Source: an uncultured Calothrix sp. (GTDB taxonomy: Bacteria; Cyanobacteriota; Cyanobacteriia; Cyanobacteriales; Nostocaceae). Taken from it: a stretch of 54,507 nt of DNA. Every line of letters starts with the position of its first letter. Positions within the stretch are counted from its first letter, which is position 1. A program made the position numbers and the translations under genes. Positions 17,771-25,351 of the stretch are shown here, in pieces. The notes beneath the pieces are model-generated. The model was given only the letters and a program-made list of their open reading frames with translations. It had not been told where the DNA came from and did no database searches. The stretch spans positions 1 to 54,507 of the forward strand of contig CALJJQ010000058.1 in NCBI GenBank assembly GCA_937973965.1, in the 5' to 3' direction.

Positions 17771-20506
17771 TTACTGAGAACCTCGTTCACCGTAGCGTAG
17801 CAACTTTTCCACCGTAATCAAGCGATTTTCCCAGAGACGGACTTGATAGGGATTGGTTTGAAAATGCGATCGCATCCAGTTTTGATAATTGGCTCGAAAT
17901 CTCCTAAGACTAGCACGGGCTGCACTAATTTGACTGGATTTGGGTTTATCTTGAAGTTGATTAAGTGCCTGTTCAACTAATTGGGCTTGTTGATTAAAAC
18001 TCTCCCTAACTGTCGCTGGTAAACGTAGCTGATTATTACTTTGGGCAAGTTTCCATTCACTGTGTAAAGCTTGATACCTTTGGGCAGCCGCGAGGAAGGG
18101 TTGGCGGTGGGGGATAATTGATGTATTGCTGCGGGAATTGCCTACTTGGGTATTCTTGAGCATAGTTTGGATATCCGGGTTGAGGTTTTCGGCGGCAAAC
18201 AGGGCATATCCAGCTACAGGAAAATCGCGAATTGCTTGCAACTGGTCGAATGTCCCCAATCTGGGCAAATTCAGTAGGCGAATTCCTGGTAAAAGTAGGG
18301 CTGAACCCAATTGTTCAAAGCGAATTGATGCCACCCAAGGTTGGGCTAATTGTTCAAACTTATAGGTTTCCGTGGCATAGGTCATGGGTACAATTAAATC
18401 CACGTCTCCCCGTTGTGCCCAATATTCCCAGTTTTGTTGGATTTTCTGAATCCGTTCGTTGCGAGGTAAGGGGAATACCGCCACTGATAATTTTAAATGG
18501 GGGCGTTGTTGTTTAAGTTGCCTGGAGACCATTGCCACAAAACTGTCAACCTGTTGGGTACGAAAGTCTGTCCATTTTCGCCACAAATCTGCTTGTCTCG
18601 GATTAATGGTAATTGGATCAACTCCATAACGTTGCTGAAAAATTTCCCGCGCTGCTTTACCATATCCATAGCTACGTCCAGCATTGGGGTCTTGGAAGGG
18701 ATAGCGGATGTAATCGAGTTGTAACCCATCCACATCGTACTTGGTGACGATTTCCGTGTATAACCGCAACAAATAATCCCGCACCTGGGGATTAGCTGGA
18801 TCAAAAAAGGGTTTACCTTGTCCTTGGGGGATGGTTTGTCCACGGTGGTCAAATCCAGCCCAATCAGGGTTTGCCGCTAATACGGGTCCGGGATAATCAC
18901 TACTCATGCCAACTAAGGGATTGTGTTGCACATTGCCAGCTGCAAACACCCACACCCAAGCATGTAGCTCGATATTCCGTTGTCTCGCTAATTTCACCGC
19001 ACTTGCGAGGGGGTCCCAACCCCTTGTGAGGGGATTTTGTTGGGGAGCAACAAGACTGGGATAGATGGGATAACTCGCATTCAGGGTTTCAAAAAAGACG
19101 GTGTTAATTCCTGCTTGGGCAAAACGGTCAAAAATTTGCGCCAACCCCGCCTCACTCCCAGCGCGAACAATTGTACCCCGATCCAGCCAGACGGCACGGG
19201 TTTCTGCGGGAGCTAGGGGACTGGTGAGGGGAAACTGTTGCCACAGGTTGGCACGGGCTTGTAGCCATGTTTGCCTAGCCCTTGCGTATTGTCGCTGACG
19301 AATTAATTCGGGGATTTGTTGGGCTGCTTGCCGGGCAGATGCGAGGGTTTGCTCTGTACCGTTCATAATCCCTTTAGTTTTGGTCAAGGCAATTACCGCA
19401 CTAGCGGATGGGGAAGAAATATTTGTATTATTTCTCACTAGTGATGCCAGGTTGGCGCTTTCCACCCGTCCAATGAGGTTATTCAGTTCTTCCTGGAGAG
19501 CGCGGGTTTCATTGGCGTTAATGGGAGCGTTAGAATTGGGGTCAATGTTCCAACGTACCGATTGTTCTAGCTGGTCGATGGCTTCATTGGAACGGATTCG
19601 GAGTGCTGTTCCTTGGGTAGTCGGCGAAGTTCTGGGTTGATTGGGATTGGGTGTTGAGCCAACATTGGTGACTGGTGGGGGGTTAGTTGTGACTGGATTA
19701 GGTGAAGTTCTGGGTTGACTGGGATTGGGTATTGAGGCAACATTGGTAATACAGTTTTTGTCTCCCCCCTCAATATTGGTAGCCATATTACTCGGTAATC
19801 TCAGGTGACGTTCCACGGAAACACGTAACCAATTTTGATCGATTTGGGGATTAGCAACCGTATCTCCACCGAAACGCCAACCGAGCAAAGTTGTTCTTTC
19901 GGTAGCAATCACAGCCGCGGAATTGTTGTTAGTACTCCAAACCGCAGCAGTTTGAGTGTTGAGGGAATCGGGAACTACAACCCCACCCCGAACTTGACCC
20001 GATAAACCGGATTGGAGATTCCAATCCATGTTTTTGATTTTACTGGGTTGTAAACTTTGGGCATCATTCAAACTAAAACCCCAGTAACCACCGAGTAAAT
20101 TACGTAACAATTGCCGCACCCCCGGAGAAGAGGATACCCCCACCGGACCTGTGGCGATTAATCGACCTCCCCGACTCATCCATTCTTCGAGAGCGATCGC
20201 TTGCATAGGGGTAATATTTTCTACGTTTGGCATCAGTAATACCCGTCTTTCTCCCCAATCACCAAAGGTTTGGACACGATGCAGGGGTACAATACAATAG
20301 CTCAATCCCGCCGCCTGTAAGCGTTTACTGATTTCCCCCCACTGATTGGCATTCTCTGCACTGTAGACTACACTGATTTGGCTAGTTTGGCGATCGCGTT
20401 GATTCGCTCGAACAGGTGTATTATAAAAATGGGTAAGTAATAGGGGAATTTCTAGTAATAGGCATAAAAGGGTTTTTTTGCGGAAATACTGCGGCGGAAA
20501 CTTCAC
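17771..20506 (-). CDS. Glycoside hydrolase family 10-like (GHL10) exported protein
   Basis: The product has 911 residues. A signal anchor at about 11-30 is followed by an N-terminal domain resembling a class-I-glutamine-amidotransferase-like fold (about 43-235, with ALEEWMSRGGRLIATGPVG), a Pro/Thr/Asn linker (250-300) and a helical spacer (300-430). The GHL10 domain at about 435-760 has AETRAVWLDRGTIV, INTVFFETLNASYPIYPS, ELHAWVWVFAAGN, VDGLQLDYIRYPF and LIVPMTYATETY. A short helical tail follows. GHL10 proteins are predicted to act on cell-envelope or extracellular glycans; the substrate is unknown. The start is GTG at 20506 with an AAGGAG box six bases upstream. The linker contains a 44-bp DNA direct repeat (19626-19669 and 19704-19747). 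No operon partner. Confidence 0.88.
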   Translation of the reverse strand: MKFPPQYFRKKTLLCLLLEIPLLLTHFYNTPVRANQRDRQTSQISVVYSAENANQWGEISKRLQAAGLSYCIVPLHRVQTFGDWGERRVLLMPNVENITPMQAIALEEWMSRGGRLIATGPVGVSSSPGVRQLLRNLLGGYWGFSLNDAQSLQPSKIKNMDWNLQSGLSGQVRGGVVVPDSLNTQTAAVWSTNNNSAAVIATERTTLLGWRFGGDTVANPQIDQNWLRVSVERHLRLPSNMATNIEGGDKNCITNVASIPNPSQPRTSPNPVTTNPPPVTNVGSTPNPNQPRTSPTTQGTALRIRSNEAIDQLEQSVRWNIDPNSNAPINANETRALQEELNNLIGRVESANLASLVRNNTNISSPSASAVIALTKTKGIMNGTEQTLASARQAAQQIPELIRQRQYARARQTWLQARANLWQQFPLTSPLAPAETRAVWLDRGTIVRAGSEAGLAQIFDRFAQAGINTVFFETLNASYPIYPSLVAPQQNPLTRGWDPLASAVKLARQRNIELHAWVWVFAAGNVQHNPLVGMSSDYPGPVLAANPDWAGFDHRGQTIPQGQGKPFFDPANPQVRDYLLRLYTEIVTKYDVDGLQLDYIRYPFQDPNAGRSYGYGKAAREIFQQRYGVDPITINPRQADLWRKWTDFRTQQVDSFVAMVSRQLKQQRPHLKLSVAVFPLPRNERIQKIQQNWEYWAQRGDVDLIVPMTYATETYKFEQLAQPWVASIRFEQLGSALLLPGIRLLNLPRLGTFDQLQAIRDFPVAGYALFAAENLNPDIQTMLKNTQVGNSRSNTSIIPHRQPFLAAAQRYQALHSEWKLAQSNNQLRLPATVRESFNQQAQLVEQALNQLQDKPKSSQISAARASLRRFRANYQNWMRSHFQTNPYQVRLWENRLITVEKLLRYGERGSQ

Positions 20507-20751
20507 TCCTCACTCCTTCTGTAATTGATTACAATTTCTGAATATAAAGTAATAAATAATAATTAAAACCTCTGCTATGGTCATCCAATCAATAGAGCTT
20601 TTGTCAAGACTGTTGGAATACAAATATTAATTCATTAAAACCCAACTTATGACCTAACTTAAGATAACAAATTCATGGCTTTAATGACACAAATGTAAGT
20701 ACTAATTCGTAATAGCCTGCGGCAACGCTTCGCGTACGTAATACTAATTTT

Positions 20752-20886
20752 TAATACAGCAGTCTGAGCGGGATTTGTGAAATCTTACATGTAGGGTTGT
20801 TAACGGTTGACAGTTGACGGTTAACAGTCACTAGTCATCAGTCAAAGACACGCCATTTTTCACGACTTGAATAGGATTACTGTAGT
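20752..20886 (+). repeat. Interspersed repeat family C, copy 2, with seven heptamers
   Basis: It is nearly identical to 6463-6594 over its whole length, including the GGGATTTGTGAAATCTTACA block and the seven 7-bp units (20799-20847). The ends TACAGCAGTCTG and AGGATTACTGTA form an imperfect inverted repeat. Confidence 0.82.
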
Positions 20887-20988
20887 TTTTTGTTTTGCTG
20901 CTAGGTGTCTACGTCATTTCAAAAGCTAGGTGCAGCATCGCAATGATTTTTTCAATTTATTCTGTTGCTTAATTCTAGAAAATTGGTG

Positions 20989-21155
20989 TCATGCCGATTC
21001 AAAAATGGTTCGACATAGAGATGTAATATATTTCAGCATAGAAATGTAATATATTTCGACACATAGACGTAATATATTTCAACACAGAGACGTAATATAT
21101 TACGTCTCTACAAACACAAAATATATCTTTCGTATTATTTTTGAAAATTGGTATA
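20989..21155 (-). repeat. Diverged family A element with four 23-bp tandem repeats
   Basis: The ends (TCATGCCGATT and AATTGGTATA) resemble the family A termini. Inside, four 23-bp units begin at 21009, 21032, 21055 and 21078, each of the form TTCRRCAYAGARAYGTAATATAT. They are followed by TACGTCTCTACA, the usual family A core, so the array seems to be an expansion within a copy of the element. Confidence 0.85.
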
Positions 21156-21182
21156 ATTTCTGGATTTATAGACCATAAACCA

Positions 21183-21210
21183 CTATTCCCTACTCCCTAT
21201 TCCCTACTCC
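21183..21210 (+). repeat. Heptamer array CTATTCC/CTACTCC abutting a stop codon
   Basis: Four consecutive 7-bp units end one base before the stop codon of the radical-SAM gene (minus strand stop at 21212-21214). They therefore form the first part of that gene's 3' untranslated region. Confidence 0.85.
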
Positions 21211-21211
21211 C

Positions 21212-22537
21212 TTAACTAATACATTGGCGAATTAATTCCTCCACTCCGGCAACTGGATAAATGGGAACATTTAATTTTTGAGAAACTTCCTCAATACTTA
21301 CATCATCTAAGAAGACTAATTCACCATGTTTAAGCATTACACTTGGCAATAAAATTCCCTCTCCTAAATCACAGTTTTGTAATTTTAATAATAAATCATG
21401 CCCCGTTAACAACCCGGTTACACTAATACTTTGTCCCCAATAATCGCTGTTTAAAGCTTGCATTTGCACCTGTAAGCCTTTCACTTGATTCAATCTTGCT
21501 AATAATGGTTGAAATGCATGTTCGACTGCATTTCCCACCACCCAAGTTAGACGTTTCTGTTTGGCCAACTTTCTGGGCAAAATTTGCGCTGAAATTGCCA
21601 TAAACTGCTTGATAAATAGTTGAATCGAACCAACCCCATTATCAATTTGGGGATAGTCTTCATACTCTGACTCGTTAGGTAAATCCTCTTGAGCAATTAA
21701 GAACCATTCATCAGCTAACCAAACAAAGGTTGTTCCGTATTTTTGGCGAAACTCTTGCTGGAGTAACCGCACTTGGCTAATCACTTCCTTCGCTTTGGTG
21801 GGGGTGACGGGAACTAGTTCATCCTCTGGAGGACGAAATCTGGTTAAACCAACGGGAACCACGGCAACCGATGTGACAGCGGGCACATCATTTTCTTGGA
21901 AAGACGCTAAATCACGGATGGTTTGTTCCAAATGTTTGCCATCATTTATACCAGGACATAATACCACCTGGGCATGAATTTGTAAGCGACGGGCTTGAAA
22001 CCAGGCGATTTGTTCGATAATTTTGCCTGCACGGGGGTTTTTGAGGAGACGGATACGGACATCGGGTTCTGTCGCGTGAACTGACACATAGAGGGGGGAT
22101 AGACGCATTTGTTCGATGCGTTGCCATTCCCGTTCCAGTAAATTAGTTAGAGTCAGGTAGGAACCGTAGAGAAAACTGAGGCGATAATCGTCATCTTTGT
22201 AATATAAACTTTCTCTTTTTCCTGGTGGTTGCTGGTCAATAAAACAGAAAGGACAGCGATTATTGCATTGAATTAAATTATCAAATAGGGCGCTAGCAAA
22301 TTCTAAACCTAAATCCTCATCATAGTCCTTTTCCAATTCGACATGATGGGTTTTTCCTGATGCATCTAAAACTTCCAATTCTAAATATTCATCGGCACAT
22401 AAAAATCGATAATCAATCAAATCCCGTGGTTGAACACCATTAATACTGACGATTGCATCACCAACCTCAAAGCCAACTTCAGCAGCAATTGAGTCTGGTA
22501 GAACTTTAGTAATACGTGCAGGTTGAATAGTTGCCAT
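21212..22537 (-). CDS. PDZ-like plus radical SAM / DUF512 protein (TIGR03279-type)
   Basis: The 441-residue protein matches a family conserved in cyanobacteria. Residues about 4-70 form a PDZ-like domain (ITKVLPDSIAAEVGFEVGDAIVSING). An unusual cluster CNNRCPFCFIDQ follows (about 91-102), a CX3CX2C site that should hold a 4Fe-4S cluster in radical SAM fashion. Next come the barrel segment (YGSYLTLTNLLEREWQRI ... SPLYVSVHATEPDVRIRLL ... HAQVVLCPGINDG) and the DUF512 C-terminal region (about 300-435, GHDLLLKLQNCDLGEGILLPSVMLKHGE). Substrate and product are not established. The start is ATG at 22537. It heads a minus-strand pair with no partner; the upstream spacer has a hairpin at 22580-22602. 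Confidence 0.9.
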   Translation of the reverse strand: MATIQPARITKVLPDSIAAEVGFEVGDAIVSINGVQPRDLIDYRFLCADEYLELEVLDASGKTHHVELEKDYDEDLGLEFASALFDNLIQCNNRCPFCFIDQQPPGKRESLYYKDDDYRLSFLYGSYLTLTNLLEREWQRIEQMRLSPLYVSVHATEPDVRIRLLKNPRAGKIIEQIAWFQARRLQIHAQVVLCPGINDGKHLEQTIRDLASFQENDVPAVTSVAVVPVGLTRFRPPEDELVPVTPTKAKEVISQVRLLQQEFRQKYGTTFVWLADEWFLIAQEDLPNESEYEDYPQIDNGVGSIQLFIKQFMAISAQILPRKLAKQKRLTWVVGNAVEHAFQPLLARLNQVKGLQVQMQALNSDYWGQSISVTGLLTGHDLLLKLQNCDLGEGILLPSVMLKHGELVFLDDVSIEEVSQKLNVPIYPVAGVEELIRQCIS

Positions 22538-22579
22538 CAGATGAGAGGATAGGGAATTTAAAGGTAACGATTGTGTGTA

Positions 22580-22602
22580 GAGACGACCCGTCGGGTCGTC
22601 TC
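22580..22602. repeat. Perfect 11-bp inverted repeat (GACGACCCG hairpin)
   Basis: The 11-base arm GAGACGACCCG is separated by one base from its exact complement, between the start of the radical-SAM gene and the stop of the membrane protein gene. A further GGTCGGGTCG copy follows at about 22610. A similar hairpin (GACGACCCG...) follows lipA at 52111. It could terminate the membrane-protein transcript, but no T-run follows on the minus strand. Confidence 0.7.
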
Positions 22603-22622
22603 GATAAGTGGTCGGGTCGTTT

Positions 22623-23156
22623 CTACTGGGAAAATCGTTTTAACCACCCTTGCTTCATGGTCAAATCGAGGATTAACCTTGCAGCAGCGAACCAGAGAAA
22701 ACTTTCGCCGAAAATCAGGATAATCATTGGTATATTTAACTTCGGGAACCAAAGGGACGAAATTAATATGGACTGGTGGTTATCACTTAGCCAATCTTGA
22801 CTAACTACCTCTAATTGTGCCATTCCTCGCACCAATGCAAAAGCTGCGATCGCACCTGTTTCTAAATGGGAATTGGTATCCTCCCTTACTATGTATCGAT
22901 AGGTGACACCGAATAAAAAGCCGGAAAAGATGGCAAAAGTGCTGCCAAGTAAAGCATTTATCACCTGGAATCTGAATAGAAAACCCGAATTTTCTAGTTC
23001 TAAATTATACCCAAGGGAGGAGAATCCCCACATCAGTAGGGAAATTAGCCAATAGGTGCAAACCACAGCCATAGCCGCAAACACACCTGCTTTGAGGGAT
23101 TCCAGACGTTCCCGCACCAAATCTGGATTCAACAGACGATCAATTGTTTTGCCCAT
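22623..23156 (-). CDS. Conserved integral membrane protein, family not identified
   Basis: The product has 177 residues and about four transmembrane segments: about 24-45 (GVFAAMAVVCTYWLISLLMW), 63-85 (VINALLGSTFAIFSGFLFGVTY), 95-115 (ETGAIAAFALVRGMAQLEV) and 138-162 (IPMIILIFGESFLWFAAARLIL). A short N-terminal stretch (MGKTIDRLLNPDLVRERLESLK) is likely cytoplasmic. I recognise the composition from cyanobacterial membrane proteins of unknown function but cannot name a family. ATG at 23156 is preferred; the frame opens two codons earlier at a TTG. It is divergent from petN with an 85-bp shared promoter region, so the two could be co-regulated. Confidence 0.75.
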   Translation of the reverse strand: MGKTIDRLLNPDLVRERLESLKAGVFAAMAVVCTYWLISLLMWGFSSLGYNLELENSGFLFRFQVINALLGSTFAIFSGFLFGVTYRYIVREDTNSHLETGAIAAFALVRGMAQLEVVSQDWLSDNHQSILISSLWFPKLNIPMIILIFGESFLWFAAARLILDLTMKQGWLKRFSQ

Positions 23157-23241
23157 GACCAAAAAACACCCCTCATCAAATCACCATACAAAGTATGATA
23201 AAAAATGAAGTAGATTTGCAAATACATTTACAAAATTCGTT

Positions 23242-23328
23242 ATGGTCTTGACATTAGGTTGGGTTTCGCTGTTAGTCGTCTTCACATGGTCGATTGCAAT
23301 GGTTGTTTGGGGACGAAACGGACTCTAA
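23242..23328 (+). CDS. petN: Cytochrome b6-f complex subunit VIII
   Basis: This 28-residue single-span membrane peptide ([18 protein letters not shown] followed by VVWGRNGL) is almost identical to PetN, the smallest b6-f subunit. The complex, in the thylakoid membrane, passes electrons from plastoquinol to plastocyanin or cytochrome c6. PetN is usually 29 residues beginning MDILTLGW; here the start is MVLTLGW, one residue shorter, with the ATG at 23242 the only in-frame option. The stop is TAA, and a second small membrane ORF follows 9 bp later in the same frame, preceded by its own AAGG box. The gene is shorter than most gene-calling cut-offs. Confidence 0.95.
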   Translation: MVLTLGWVSLLVVFTWSIAMVVWGRNGL

Positions 23329-23337
23329 AGGTGGCTT

Positions 23338-23502
23338 GTGGAAAATACTTTCCTGAATTATTTGGCCTTATTGGCATTGGTGCTATTGGTGGTCACTACC
23401 TTGAGTATCGGTTATCTGACGCTTTCTGGTTGGCGCGATCGCCGTCTTCTGGAAGAGGAAAAGCGTAATCTCCGACTCAGGACAACACCAAAGCGCAAAT
23501 AA
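23338..23502 (+). CDS. Small single-span membrane protein downstream of petN
   Basis: This open frame encodes 54 residues starting with GTG. It consists of one hydrophobic segment (YLALLALVLLVVTTLSIGYL) followed by a strongly charged tail (GWRDRRLLEEEKRNLRLRTT plus PKRK), a typical N-out/C-in single-span topology. AAAGG ends six bases before the GTG, an ideal ribosome binding site, supporting translation. It lies 9 bp after the petN stop in the same frame, so the two are almost certainly cotranscribed. I do not recognise a named family. Possibilities are an assembly factor or accessory subunit of a thylakoid complex, which is inference from position only. Confidence 0.7.
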   Translation: MENTFLNYLALLALVLLVVTTLSIGYLTLSGWRDRRLLEEEKRNLRLRTTPKRK

Positions 23503-23619
23503 TTTTTCATAGAGTGCAATCCGCTTCCATCCCCCCTTTGCTCGTCCCATCGACTAACTCGAATATGCGCAGTACCCCATGTACTGCGTATTTTAATTGA
23601 AATTCGCTTTTGAGTGCTA

Positions 23620-24405
23620 ATGCCATCAGCAATTTACATTGCCTTAATGATTGGCAATTCCCGCTACCATTGGGGATTATGCCAACATACCCAACTTATA
23701 TATTCTTGCTCCAGTCCATATTTATCAACTCCCCAAATCCAGGAACTCATTCACCAACCCACCCTCAACCATTTCCAGACCATCCTCAATCCTCGCTCTT
23801 TCCCAACCTCCTCCCTTCCCGTCCCCCTGCTTTTGGCTTCGGTTGTTCCTAAACAAACACAACTCTGGCTAAATTATCCCCACCTACGGATGATTTCCCT
23901 CGCAGATATTCCCATAGCCAATATGTATCCTAGTTTGGGAATAGATCGAGCTTTAGCCCTATTTGCTGCAACTAAATCCTTTGGTTCCCCTGTCTTGGTT
24001 ATCGACGCAGGTACAGCATTAACCTTTAGCGCTGTCGATGCAGGGCAAAATTTCATCGGTGGAGCAATTTTACCCGGTGTCGGTTTACAGTTAACAATGT
24101 TAGGAAATCAGACCGGACAACTTCCGCAAATCGACCTCTCCAGTCAATTAAAATCTCGCTGGGCAATGAATACAACTGATGCCATTCAAAGCGGTATAAT
24201 TTATACTTTATTGGCTGGTATCAAGGATTTTATCGAAAATTGGCGGCAATCTTTTCCTGATGGGAAAATTGTGATTACAGGGGGAGATACAATGATTTTA
24301 TCTAATTATCTGCAAACTATATATCCCCAAATATCTGAGCAAATATTAATAGAAAAAAATTTAGTTTTACAAGGAATTTGCCAAGTCAGCCACGGTCTAG
24401 AGTAG
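23620..24405 (+). CDS. coaX: Type III pantothenate kinase
   Basis: CoaX phosphorylates pantothenate, the first step of coenzyme A synthesis. The 261-residue protein belongs to the ASKHA fold: phosphate-binding loop MIGNSRYHWG near 10-19, LGIDRALALFAATKSFG near 107-123, VLVIDAGTALTFSAVDAG near 126-143 and GGAILPGVGLQL near 148-159; the C-terminus has VITGGDTMILSNYL. In well-studied type III enzymes the first motif is DxGNT with an essential Asp; here that position is Met (LMIGNSR), which I recall as a trait of cyanobacterial members. ATG at 23620 is chosen over a GTG at 23614. It follows petN and the small ORF on the same strand, and the DUF1877 gene follows after 28 bp, so those last two probably form an operon. 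Confidence 0.9.
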   Translation: MPSAIYIALMIGNSRYHWGLCQHTQLIYSCSSPYLSTPQIQELIHQPTLNHFQTILNPRSFPTSSLPVPLLLASVVPKQTQLWLNYPHLRMISLADIPIANMYPSLGIDRALALFAATKSFGSPVLVIDAGTALTFSAVDAGQNFIGGAILPGVGLQLTMLGNQTGQLPQIDLSSQLKSRWAMNTTDAIQSGIIYTLLAGIKDFIENWRQSFPDGKIVITGGDTMILSNYLQTIYPQISEQILIEKNLVLQGICQVSHGLE

Positions 24406-24433
24406 CAACACAATCCCCATTGGAGTGTAGTGT

Positions 24434-25054
24434 ATGGAAATGAGTTTATATCAAATGCCACCATCAGTATTACAAAAAATCCCAGAATATCCCGTACTCA
24501 AAACCATCCTACCTGTGGCTGAGGATATTTCTGACCCCAACCATTGGCGAACTTTAGAATTTTATTTGACACCAGATGTAATTGCTCAAGTAAAAGAAGA
24601 TATCCCCTCAATCCTTGCTACTGGAGAATCTGGTTACTTTGAACTCGGTAATATCTGGTATTTACTCCATTGGTATCTGACTGGAGATAGCGAGAAATTT
24701 ATGCGTCTACAGTACTTAGTTCAACATCCCAATGACAGTCATTTATTACTTGTAAATGCTTTATCCGGTGGCATCTTAATTGATGAAGGATTACTAACTG
24801 ATTGTCAATATTTTAATGCAGAAATTGTTGTTGAATTAGCCCAAGGATTAACAAAAATTAGCGAAGAGGATTTTTATCAGCGTTGGAACCAACTCCCTCC
24901 TCCCCTGGAAAATAGTTTGGTTTATGATTGGTACACCCAGATAGAAGGGGAAGATATACAGGATTTTCAAGCTTTATTTTTAGAACTGGTTGATTACTAC
25001 GAGGAAGCTGCTGAGGATGGTAATGCAATTCTGCGCTGGGATAGTTGGTTATAG
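24434..25054 (+). CDS. DUF1877 (YfbM-like) protein
   Basis: The product is an acidic cytosolic protein of 206 residues. Features are an aromatic-rich centre (YFELGNIWYLLHWYLTGDSE) and the segment NALSGGILIDEGLLTDCQYFNAEIVVELAQGLTKISEEDF, which matches the DUF1877 family best known from E. coli YfbM. No catalytic motif is evident and the function is unknown. It ends in ILRWDSWL. The gene begins 28 bp after coaX, suggesting cotranscription without implying a link to coenzyme A. Its TAG stop is followed immediately by four GATTTTG-type heptamers. Confidence 0.75.
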   Translation: MEMSLYQMPPSVLQKIPEYPVLKTILPVAEDISDPNHWRTLEFYLTPDVIAQVKEDIPSILATGESGYFELGNIWYLLHWYLTGDSEKFMRLQYLVQHPNDSHLLLVNALSGGILIDEGLLTDCQYFNAEIVVELAQGLTKISEEDFYQRWNQLPPPLENSLVYDWYTQIEGEDIQDFQALFLELVDYYEEAAEDGNAILRWDSWL

Positions 25055-25082
25055 GATTTTGGATTTTCGATTTTGGATTTTG
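25055..25082 (+). repeat. Heptamer array GATTTTG directly after a stop codon
   Basis: Four consecutive 7-bp units (third base pattern GATTTTG/GATTTTC) start at the base after the TAG of the DUF1877 gene. The same unit occurs three times at 41047-41067. Confidence 0.88.
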
Positions 25083-25318
25083 AATTACTCTCGAATTGCG
25101 TAGGTTGGGTGGAAGTAACTAGGGCTAATAATATGTTTTAAAAGTATTAATAAATACTTTGTCAACTACTTTTTGAAGACAGTCAATAGGCTAAAACGGT
25201 ATATTTGTCGTTATAAACTGTACAGACGGGACATGTCGCGTTTCTCTCGATTACCAACTCCCTACTCTCCACTCCCTACCCCTACTAAAAGACTTTTTCC
25301 GCAGACCCTAAGTATTAA

Positions 25319-25351
25319 ATAAGTATTAAAATCGACTTTTAAAACATCCTC
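25319..25351 (-). repeat. Short interspersed repeat family E, copy 2
   Basis: It is the reverse complement of the 16343-16376 unit (GAGGATGTTTTAAAAGTCGA then TTTTAATACTT) and abuts the stop codon of the histidine kinase gene, the same position relative to the gene as the lysC copy. Confidence 0.65.

Larger units (their letters stand above)
20507..21211. other. Repeat-dense spacer between the GHL10 and radical-SAM genes
   Basis: These 705 bp have no gene. In order they hold a 'taatagcctgcggcaacgct' unit at about 20708-20745 (also at 40040-40075), family C copy 2 (20752-20886), a diverged family A copy with a four-unit 23-bp array (20989-21155) and CTATTCC/CTACTCC heptamers (21183-21210) that abut the stop codon at 21212-21214. 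Confidence 0.75.

Noticed and set aside
20495-20520. ACTCCTCAC sequence resembling the Yfr1 loop motif
   Set aside because: It is the ribosome binding and start region of the GHL10 gene on the other strand and lacks the Yfr1 stems and full motif.
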